Assembly: GCA_029204045.2 (NCBI GenBank)
Contig: JAQNDB010000494.1
Location: forward strand, 1 to 64,000
Direction of reading: 5' to 3'
Length of the DNA stretch: 64,000 nucleotides
Origin: Tillandsia leiboldiana
Lineage: Eukaryota; Streptophyta; Magnoliopsida; Poales; Bromeliaceae
Shown in pieces: positions 54,549 to 64,000 of this stretch. The translations under genes and the position numbers were made by a program. The first letter of the stretch is position 1. Each line of letters opens with the position of its first letter. The notes beneath the pieces are model-generated. The model saw only the letters and a program-made list of their open reading frames with translations. It was not told the DNA's origin and did no database searches.

Positions 54549-57500
54549 TGTAGTGGTCGGGGTCCCCATGCTATTTTCCCGTGAAGTCCACAGTGTGAAA
54601 CACCTATTGTGGTGTGTCTGGCCCATAGTGCATCAAAGGATGCCACAGATGGATCCTGTGAGGTATCTAGTACTGGATTGGCCTTCGGCTGCATTTGCTA
54701 AATTTTAGAAAGGGTTTTGGGCCAAACAGAGGTTGGATTTGGATTCAGCGTGGAAAAACGCTTGAAAACGGCTATTTGCTTGTCTGATTCTGAGTCCGGA
54801 GGCCCAAAAACGGACTCCGGAAGTTTTTCAGTGGTTTATGGTGCATGGGGGGGGACCGTGGACCACCGGCATGCCACGTGGCGGCCTGTCATTGGCCGAT
54901 TTGCAGCGCTCGGTCCACAGAGCGGCGCAGCATGGTGCATACACCCGGCGCGGGGACACGTGGCGCCACACGATAGGCAGGCTCTTGGCGCGCGATCTAC
55001 AAAGCGGGGCGCAGCGGTGCATGGACCAAGGCGGGGGGACACGTGTTAGTCCCCGGTTGGTCGGCGCACGCGGCGCGGTCCACGGAACCAAAAGTGGGTG
55101 CGTGGACCGGGTGCAGGGGACAGGTGGTGGCCTCTAGTTGGCTGGCTCACCGGCTGCGGTGCACGGAGGCGCGGGGGGCCGCCTTGGGGCGTGTGCATGG
55201 CAGGGCAGTCAGAGGCGCCTGCCCGCACGTGCGGCCCATGACGCGGGGGGGGGGGGGGGGGGGGCACGTGGCGCACCGCTATTCACTGGCGCCTACCCCC
55301 GTTGACCGCTGCGCCACGTGGCAGCGCCCGGCTGGGCTTGCACTGTCCCGTGTTCGGGACACGTGTCAAGCCCAGGAAGATTCGGGCGCTCACTGTTGGA
55401 GGCTTGTTTCCGCAGATTCGGGTGCCGAAATCTTGGGGGAGCGCCCCCCGAATCTGGGGACTTGCTCGGTATTTTCCGAAATGTTTTCAACAGCCTATAA
55501 AAGGCCCGAGCCGCCCTCTTTCTCTCTTTTCTTCTTCTCCGAGCCTTCATCTCACCTCGGAACCTTCAGCAAAGTTGCTCCCCCACCTGTGCTTCACCAT
55601 CTGGAGGATTCCTGGGATTTTACGTGGCACGCACTTTGAGGTTTTCATTTCTGCGGCGCATCGCGACGTTCCTTTGCCAGCGATCTTCTCCGTCGCATTT
55701 CGGTACGCGAGCTCCCCCGGCCTACTCCGACCATCTTTTTGGGCGATTCTTGCGCCGTTGGCTTCACGACAGGTAGGGCTACGATTTATTTATTTTTAGC
55801 TCCCCCTCATTTCAGTTTTTCTTGGAGTTTTCTGAGCTTCTTGTGACCCCTTTTCTGTGGCGGAGTTTTTTGGACAGCACCGGATTATTTCGAGGATTTC
55901 TCCGCGCTTGAGCATCGGACTAAGGCGTGCCTACACTCGTTTCGCATCTACGCATTGCAAGGATTATCGTTGTATTTTTCTGGGATTTTTCTGAGGCTTG
56001 TCCGAAGGTATAATTTCCACCATTTCTGTGCGGATTGCTACAGTGTTTGTGTTTGTGGAGTTTCGCGCTCACCGCGTTGCGGAATTTGTAACTCGGCCTA
56101 CGTGACTCGGTTTGGGACGTGCAGGTACTCGTTTCGAAGGGCTCGACGCAACGATCGCAGCGGTATTTTTGTCGGAATTTTCGAAGTCCATCCTACAGGT
56201 GAAAACCGAGCCTCTTCTTGACTGTTTTTGGACAACGGTTGAATGTGGAATTGTATGTTTAATTGGGCACCGGTTGGTATTTTTGTAGTTGTTGCGGCGG
56301 GCGACATATTCTTGGGTGAGAGTGCTTCCCGGATTTGGAGATAGCGTTTGAGGTGGGTGTTGTTGCGAACCTCTCACTTTTGACTACCCACTAGGCATAT
56401 TGGAGTAATTTCTGTGTTAAAAGGCTAATTGCACCCTAGGATTGACACTTGCATGCTTATTGAGATAAAGGGGACTGTATGTTAGAACTGGCTTGTATGG
56501 GGATATTATCATGTCGAAAGAGAAGGCCAACTTATATATTATCAGCAGGGTGCATGTGGTATAGGCAGGCATAGGCTATTTTGCACTTATTATTCTTATG
56601 CAATTATCAACATCTTGGAATATTATTGTGGGGATACATATGCATGCTAGTGAGTACTTATTTGTTTATGCAAAAAGGGATTATCATGTTGGAACAATTG
56701 ATCTAGCCTATTTGAGTGTACTATTAGATGCTTTCCTTTTATTCTACCTGAGAACGCTTGCATGCTCGTATGGTCATCTAGATAGGCCACCTTTTTCTAC
56801 TACACTATCATGCTGGAACTTGACTTAGGAGAAACCATATTTTCTGCTTTTCTCCTCTCATGCTAGACTCAGGGTATTAGTAGCTCATGCGCGAGCAGGG
56901 GGTTTTGGGATAGTTTAGTCAGATTCTTGGGTTCTGGGACAGGCTGGCTTGAGGGCAGGGTATTGCGGCGATGGCGGACATTGGGCGGTCGACCAGGTAG
57001 TTTCGGTTGCATCAGATCGGGGGGATCTGGCTTTCTTTAGTGGATGGGTTTTTCCCACTTTGATCAGAGTCGTGATCCAGTCCTGCTAGTTATGATACTT
57101 GTTACTGAGATACTTTACTCGTGTGGGTCGCTCCCCTCGAGTGCCACTACGGAGTGTGCGACAAGCAGGCTTTGAGTCCTTGAGACTCCTTATTTGCTTC
57201 GGTGTTATGCGTGGGCTGGCATACCCGATGCGGCAGGCAGAGCAGGCAGTACCAGTGTTTACTGGTGGTCGGATTGGGTTATTCAGGCAGGCATTTAGAT
57301 ATTGAGGCATACTTTTAGCTATTCTTTTTAGCTTGGCATTTAGAGGCATATTAGTGGTAGCTTTCTTCAGCATTTATTTATTGTAGTTCCCACCCCTATT
57401 GTCCTTCTTCTTTTTGTTCTCCCCTGTTTTGCAGAGTCTTCTGCGGGAGTGGCTGGACCATCTTCGGCAGACCGAGGTAAGAGGATAGCGGACTAGATAG

Positions 57501-57841
57501 TCGTCTACCCCGGCTGCGAGCATAGTAGTATTTTGATTGTATGCCCTCTACACTCAGACAGTTGTATTTTCTTTTATTTTTGGTCTGGTTTCGGCCAACT
57601 AGTTGCATTTTATCTGGTGAGCTGGGAGAGACATATGTATTTATTTGAGAGTTTTATTGTAATTTTACTTTCGAGCTGTGGTTTGAGATGTATTAGTTTT
57701 AGTTCAGCTCTATTTTTATACTCCTTTATTATATCTTTTATATCTGAGCAGGTTACCAGCGCTTCGTGTACACAGAAAATTCCGTGTGCACGGCGGATCT
57801 GTGGACGGGCCCGGGTTCTGGTTTACACCCGGGGCGTGACA
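54549..57841 (+). repeat. Element C: 5' LTR, copy 2 (3293 bp)
   Basis: Counterpart of 43986-47275. TATAAAA at 55496-55502, G-run 55245-55264, terminal hairpin at 57765-57792, end GGGGCGTGACA at 57841. Confidence 0.92.
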
Positions 57842-58103
57842 GATTAGGTTGGTATCAGAGCTTAGGAATAGGTCAGTTGGGACTTAGGAAACTCTTGTAT
57901 TATGGCAGACCCTAGGATGGCAGGGCGTGAGTGACGCAATTTTTTGCGAAAGTCGACGATTTATTTATTGGACTCTTCCTGTGAGTGAAGAGGGATTGGC
58001 ATATCCTATTTCTGGTCGACAATTATGTTGGCTGCAGACAATATAAAGTTACAGAAATAGGGGGATGTCCTTGACTTTCGCTAGATTGGGTCGAGTGTGG
58101 TTT
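57842..58103 (+). other. Element C: primer-binding site and leader, copy 2
   Basis: TGGTATCAGAGC at 57850-57861. The leader ends at the GGTTT target duplication (58099-58103) of solo LTR D and resumes at 61931 before the gag ATG at 61961. Confidence 0.92.
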
Positions 58104-61100
58104 TGTCACGCCCCGGGGTCGAAACTGCGACCCGGGCTCGCCAACAGATCCGCCACCTATGCTAAAACCCGCATAGGCGAAGCATCTAACCTGCAAAAGA
58201 TAGTACTATAGCTACACAAATATCAGAGCGGAAATGAAATGCTGTAAAATAAAATCCAATCACTGAACAGTATGAAATAAAGTACAATATCCATCTCCTC
58301 AAATACAGATAATCATCATACAATGTCCTCAGTACAGCATCTCTCAACTATAAAAGGAGCTAAACTAAAACTATAGTACATCAGTCTCAACATCAGTCTC
58401 TCCAAATACAAAAGATCTCCCTCCAAATAAAACAGTAAAACCAGCCAACAGCTACCAGGAATCTCCAACCAGGGGATACAGCTACACTCCTCGGGTGGTA
58501 AAGATCTAGCTCGTGACTCCCTCGCCTCGAACAACGATCGAAGATCAGCAACCCCGAAGAGGACACTGCAAAACAGGGGGGAGAAAAAGGGGAAACAACA
58601 ACAATGGGGGTGAGAACCACTAGTAAACCAGTAGCCTCCCCCTGTGGGTAAAGCCTCAAGCTCTGGCGTACCCACTAAGTCTACTAGAGGCAAGAAAAGG
58701 GCAAGTGGTAAAACCGTAAACAGAACTACTGAATAAAAGGGGAAACCACAACAAGTATGCCTCTAAATGCAATACCGAAGGAAATGACGGTATGAATGCA
58801 TCAGAAAACAGTAGCTGACCAACTAGACCCAATCTAGTGCCACCAGTAAAACTGGTACTGCCTGCTCTGCTGTCGAACTCAAGAACTCAGTATCTCCACT
58901 GTCCAAATGACCGGAACCCAACACGGTCTAAAGCCTACTCCGGAGTGGCACTCGAGGGGAGCGACCCACACGAGTAAAGTATCACTGTATCAAGCATCTC
59001 TGTAACCACTGTCTCATAATAGCAGGACTGGATCATGACTATGATCAAAGTGGGAAACTCCGTCCACTAATAAAACCCCGATCTGATGCAATAGTACTCA
59101 AAAAGTGGGAAATACCATCCACTAGAGAAATCTAATACCCAATCTGATGCAATAGTAAACATCCGGTCAACCGCCCAAAGTCCGCGGTCACCGCAATAAC
59201 CCACAACCCGCAAATGGGCAAAATAATCCAGATCCGGTCAACCGCCTACTATCCGCGGTTGCCGCAATAACCCACAATCCAACATCAAGCACTCCCTATC
59301 TCTGACCCTCAGGTCCCGGCTACACTATCCCAAACCTCTGCTCGAACCCGAGCTACATGACTCAAAAGTCTAAATAAGAAGGAGAAAGAAGCAGTCATGG
59401 TTTCTCCTAAGTCAAATCCCAATATGATAGTGTAGCAATAAAATAGTGTCCTATCTAGATGTCCAAATAAGCATGCAAAAGTCCTCATGCAATGTGAAAG
59501 AGAGAATATGTCAAATAAAGGTTTTACATGTGTAACAATTAATAATATCCACATAAATATAACCATCATGCTAAAATCATTAGTCAACTACACATGTATA
59601 TGATCCCTGATCCATAATAAATCCCTAGAGTGAAACCCGCACAATGATAAATCATTATGTCCCACCAATTAATCTATTTAATCCATTTTCATAAAATCTG
59701 GGTGCTAAAGTAGCATGTCAATTATCAATAATAAATTACTCCAATGATCATGTTCCTACAGCAGTATTGCCCCAGTAATATCCCCAACATGCTATATCCA
59801 CCAAAGAAATCTCAGATGCTAGGCTCACATCTATAACAGTCAAACATGCAGGATACTCAATCAATATGCTCAACATTGGGGGTTTTCTAATAAACTTAGT
59901 GAGTAAGTCAGATGTAGAGGCAAGCAACAACCACCCACCTGAAGCGCTAACTGTCCGGGTCCGTACAGCTGAAAATACCCAAAACTCCAATCCCTTGCTC
60001 CAACAAGGTCAGCACACCCGCAACACTCCTGGCACAACACCAAGTCCACTAAAAACACTTAGGCTCCCAAATAATGCGCTTACAAATACATACAACAACA
60101 GTCCCAGAACTGTTAAATTATCACCTGCAGAAAGTGCCTAGAAAATTCCTAGAAAAATATCACGGCGATCCTCGCGTCGATAGCTTCGCAACGGTACCTT
60201 GCACGCCCAAATCAGAGTTCGGTAAGCCAAGTTATAAATTCGTCAAGGTGGTAATCCAATCAACAAACTGTGAAGAAAAACTGTACACGGTACACTGAGA
60301 AAACAGTGATTATCACCTCGAAATAAATCTCTGAAAAATCCAAGAAAAATACGAGCGCGTTCCTTGCGATCCGTAGATGAAAAAGTTGTATAAGCTCTTC
60401 TCCGTTTGACGCTCGTGCGCGAAGATATGGCCGAAATACTCCGTGCTGTCCCAACAATCACCACAGAAAAAGGGGTCACAATAATGCCTCGGGATCCGTG
60501 CCAAAACCTCGAAATGGAAAAGCGCGCTCAAAATGAAAGTTGAAGCCCTATTTGTAAGGAGTCAGCCAGCGCAAGAATCATCGAAAAAGGACCTCGGGGT
60601 AACCCAGGGGAGCTAAAACATCACTGCTGCGCCGAAGAAGGAAACAGGATATGCAACATCGCGCCGCGCCGTGAAATGGAGAACCTCGGGATGCGTGCTC
60701 CAAAAATCCTAGGACTTGGCAGGAAGATCAAGGATCAAGAGGTGAACAAATCTCCTTAAGGTGGCTCGGGCAGAAGAGGCCCGAAAATGTGAGAAAAACT
60801 CGAAAAGAATGGGCTCGGGTTGGTATTTATAGGCTCAAACAAACAAATCAGAAAATACCCATTGTGTCCCGAATTCGGGCTCCCGAATCATTCGGGCCCC
60901 GAATTCGGGCCCACACAGTGCCGCGGCCCACGGAGGCCCAGTCCCGCACGGGATCCTGGTCGGACCGCACGGCCGTCCAACCCGATCCTCCGCACGACAC
61001 GTGTCCTCCAACACGAAACAGCGGATCCGGCCACTCCCTACGCGCCGCGTGGCGCACCCCTAGTCAACGGGCAGTTGGCGCTGGCCAATAGGCGGCCGCC

Positions 61101-61925
61101 ATGTGGCGCACGCGTGCGCCACGTCGTTGCCGTGGCCGCCACGCCCGCCGGCCCGCTGCCACGCCGCCTGCCGCCTGCACGCCTGCCCCGCCGCCTGCCG
61201 CCCGTACGCGCACAGTGACGCGCCCAATCCTCGCACGCCACGTGTCCAAGCCGCACACTCGCTGCACCCGGTGCACAACACCCCCAAACACCGGACCAAT
61301 AACGTGATGCCACGTGTCTTCCACCGGTCCACTGTGCACCCCGAGGAATTCCAAGAACCGCGCCTAGCAAGCCCTCCAATAAGAACACGCCACGTGGCAT
61401 CCCGCTTCGGTGCACGACGGCTGCGTGGACCGCGCACCCGCGCGCCCTGCCCGCGCCCACGCGCCCTGCCCGCCGCCGCTCTCCACCTGCCCGAGGCCGC
61501 GCCGCCGCTCTCCGCCGCTGCCCGCCGCCGCCGCTGCCGCCGGCGATCGCCGGAATCACTGTTCCGGCAGTGAACAGTAAGCCGAGCTCAAAAATGACAA
61601 GTGGGTAGTCCATTTTGACCGTTTTCGCGCACTGAATCTGAATTTGACGTCCATTTTGCCAAATTCCAACTCTAAAATTTGCCGGAGGCTCCCGGAAGTG
61701 TATTCTTAGCCCAAATTTCGCGCGGAGCCTCATTTTAATATCCGATTCGCGCGAAACCACCTCTAAACCCTCCATGGGGTCCTCCGATCACCCACGTGAT
61801 CCAAATAAGCCCGAAGTCCAACACTTGAGCCAAATTATGCCCCAAACACCTCCAACACACCATGTAAGCCTCCAATACCCACCCCAACGCACTGCAACAG
61901 CTCTGCGGAGATCCGGGTCATCACA
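58104..61925 (-). mobile_element. Solo LTR D, copy 2 (3822 bp)
   Basis: Minus-strand LTR TGTGATGACC...GGGGCGTGACA flanked by the duplication GGTTT (58099-58103 and 61926-61930). No primer site, gag or pol adjoins it, so it is a solo LTR. TATAAATA at 60824-60831, GC-rich G-box U3 from about 60880 to 61560, terminal hairpin at 58156-58177. Its length is close to the 3898-bp LTR of A, with shared R/U5 but a different U3 end. Confidence 0.93.
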
Positions 61926-61960
61926 GGTTTTGTTACTAATGTGTGGTTTATTGTGGCAGG

Positions 61961-63762
61961 ATGCCTCCCCGACGTCAGATCCCTACCCGGGGTACCCCTA
62001 TACCCCCGGAGGAGCCAGAGCAGTCGAGACCTTCTGAGCTCAGCGAGTTGAGGGCCATGATGGCCCAGTTGGCAGAGAGCCATCGCAGGCAGGAGCAGAG
62101 GATCGATCAGTTGCTTGCCCAGAGAGAGGCACCACCCCCGACTGTTTCTGAGGCCCCGGCACCACCAGTTATACCATCTGTACCAACGGCGCCATCGTCG
62201 AGTAGCGGGGCACAGGGAGCGATCCAGCCGTTGACCCCGGCAGAGGAGATGGATATTGCCGACAAACTCACCAAGTTTTGTCAGCGAGGACCGCCTAGAT
62301 TTTCGGGGCGAGATACCCAGCCGTGGGAGATTGGGATATGGTTGGCAGCGATGGAGAAGCTGTTCAGGGAGTTCTTCATCGATCCGAGGTATTGGATGCA
62401 CATGGTCGTGCACTGTTTGGACGGAGATGCAGACGCCTGGTGGCAGCGGGTAGAGCCACTAGAGTTTCAGGTTACCCCGCAGCTACCGTGGTCCGAGTTT
62501 CGCCGTATGATATTGGACACCTATTTCTCGACAAGTGTGAAGCGGAAACTTGAGGATGACCTGAAGAACCTGCAGCAGGGCGATCGACCAGTACAGGCCT
62601 ATTATCAGGAGTTCACGCAGTTGCTTTACTGTGTGCCTTTCGTTGCTCGGGATAGACCCCATCAGGTGGAGCTATTTGAGGCAGGTCTCCGCACTGAGAT
62701 TTATACATTGGTGCATGCCCAGCGGCTTCAGACTCTCGAGGAGGCCACGGAGCATGCCTAGTGGGTTGAGAGAGGAGACCATGTAGTCGCCAGGCGAGGC
62801 GGTGCAGTCGCGCAGAGTTCCGATAGAAAGCGCCCAGCACCAGAGGACGGGGGACAGGCCAGTTCGTGGAGACCGCCACGACCGCCGCGGCCTCAGTTTT
62901 TCGGCCGTGGGCGTTCGGAGCGGCGAGGGCCTGGTGGATCCCAGAGGCCCCCACAGCAGCATCAACAGCAGCAGCAGCATCATCAGCAACAGCAGAGGTC
63001 CCATCCGAGGCAATAGAGGTCCCATCCGAGGCAGCAGAGATCACAGCGGCAATCTCAGAGACAGCAGCAGCAGTCGAGGCAGACCTAGCCCTCTGAGAGG
63101 TGTGTTTTCTGCAGGGGTCAGCATCCGTCAGACACGTGTGATATGAGGTCTGGCCGTTGTTATCGATGTGGACAGCCTGGTCATGTTCGAGCTACGTGCC
63201 CTCTTACGACATCGGCGGCACCTTCTTCGGCATCAGCTCCTTTTCCACCTCAGCAGCGACCGCCAGCTCAGCGGCCCTATGCTCCGGCGAGCAGATCCCC
63301 TTCTTCCCACCCTACCGACTATCGACCTCCAGCTCAGAGCGGACGGGTCTACGCCGCCCAGATAGAGGACTTCTCGGCAGCCGACCATGTGGTGGCAGGT
63401 ATCACTTTACTTTTTGGTATTAGAGTTCGCACTTTATTTGATACCGGTGCATCACATTCATTTATTAGTCGGTCATTTGCATCATTACATGGATTAGAGG
63501 TAGGTCGGTTGCCACATGCATTAGAGGTCCAGATTCCTGATCATACTTTGTATGTAGAGGAGTGTTGTTGGTCCTGTCCAGTGCAGATTGAGTCCTGGAT
63601 TTTGCCAGCGGACCTTATGGTCTTGAGTCAGCTGCGGGACTTTAATGTGGTACTGGGGATGGATTGGCTGGCTCGGTATTTCGCGACCATTGATTGTGCC
63701 GCGAGGACGGTCACCTTTTGCGAGCCAGGCCAGGAGACATTTGTATATCAGGGCTGCCAGAG
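61961..63762 (+). pseudogene. gag-pol: Element C gag and protease start, with three TAG codons, truncated by LTR K
   Basis: About 600 codons in one frame, closely similar to B. Start MPPRRQIPTRG; gag domain (PRFSGRDTQPWEIG, ADAWWQRVEP); Gln/His-rich linker; knuckles from residue 381 (CVFCRGQHPSDTC, CYRCGQPGHVRATC); protease FDTGASHSF (D494). In-frame TAG codons stand at 62759, 63014 and 63086, each where B or the neighbouring repeat unit has CAG. There is no frameshift. The frame runs into the minus-strand LTR K at 63763, shortly after the protease domain. Reverse transcriptase and later domains are beyond the window or lost. Confidence 0.92.
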
Positions 63763-64000
63763 TGTCACGCCCCGGGGTCGAAACTGCGACCCGGGCTCGC
63801 CAACAGATCCGCCGCCTATGCAAAACCCCGCACAAGCGAAGCGTCCAACATGCAAGAAAAGGTACTACAACTAACAGATATCAGAGCTATAAATAAAAAT
63901 CTGCTGTAAAACTAAAATCAACCACTGTACAACTGGAAATAATACAATAATGTCCATCTCCCAAAAATGATAATCATACAATATCCTCAGATACAAAACC
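63763..64000 (-). repeat. LTR K: start of another A/D-type LTR (continues past window)
   Basis: TGTCACGCCCCGGGGTCGAA as at 5637 and 58104, minus strand, inserted in C pol after the protease. Hairpin at 63815-63836. Whether it is a solo LTR or the end of a full element cannot be seen. Confidence 0.88.

Larger units (their letters stand above)
51822..62299. repeat. Copy 2 of the ~10.46-kb block
   Basis: Second occurrence of 41262-51721. Unlike copy 1, it continues past the matching end (GACCGCCTAGA, 62289-62299) into the rest of C gag-pol. Confidence 0.93.

Noticed and set aside
41262..62299. A recent biological tandem duplication of 10.5 kb
   Set aside because: Block ends coincide exactly with a 100-N gap, and differences are mostly homopolymer indels. 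An unmerged contig overlap explains both. It remains to be settled by reads.

Overview
The window is flowering-plant intergenic DNA made almost entirely of nested LTR retrotransposons. I see no host gene, rRNA, tRNA gene or CRISPR. The plant assignment rests on primer-binding sites complementary to plant initiator tRNA-Met (TGGTATCAGAGC), chromovirus-type Ty3/gypsy polyproteins with very long (3-4 kb) LTRs, and a Sirevirus-type Ty1/copia element. The species cannot be told from the sequence.

Layout. (1) 1-9534: element A, minus strand, a gag-only Ty3/gypsy element between 3.9-kb LTRs, with the left LTR cut by the window edge. (2) 9535-9733 and 21108-21312: two pieces of an old minus-strand gypsy element E that was split by B. 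(3) 9734-21107: element B, plus strand, a complete chromovirus (5-bp duplication CCATG, two 3122-bp LTRs) whose single 1596-codon gag-pol frame is broken only by two TAG codons. (4) 21313-22689: a copia LTR-type block H with an unrelated U3. (5) 22690-36738: 5'-truncated Sirevirus-like element G (plus), into whose accessory gene the intact Sirevirus F (minus, 23513-34414, duplication TCTCC) inserted. (6) 36739-37601: gypsy LTR remnant L. (7) 37602-39012: copia element I (plus) with a broken gag. (8) 39013 to about 41261: gypsy element J (minus). (9) 41262-51721 and 51822-62299: one ~10.46-kb block present twice on either side of a 100-N gap, very probably two unmerged overlapping contig ends. 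It holds an unclassified LTR-like repeat, the 5' LTR and gag start of chromovirus C, and a solo LTR (D) in the C leader. (10) 62300-64000: C gag-protease, interrupted at 63763 by another minus-strand LTR (K).

How the parts work together. B and C encode (or encoded) gag, protease, reverse transcriptase, RNase H, integrase and a degenerate chromodomain. A keeps only an intact gag and would depend on relatives for enzymes. F encodes a complete 1705-aa copia polyprotein plus, downstream, a separate 199-aa accessory protein with a hydrophobic N-terminus and a coiled-coil C-terminus. That gene has its own TATA box, a candidate ~380-nt leader intron, and an array of GATCCGGATC palindromes that is also the signature of the LTR promoter. 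The same accessory gene and intron recur in G.

Most noteworthy: the accessory gene with its intron; the paired-palindrome arrays shared by the LTR and internal promoters; a two-hairpin structure at the 3' end of the gypsy LTRs kept by compensatory and wobble changes; all five premature stops in B and C being TAG at glutamine CAG positions; and the probable false duplication around the N gap.
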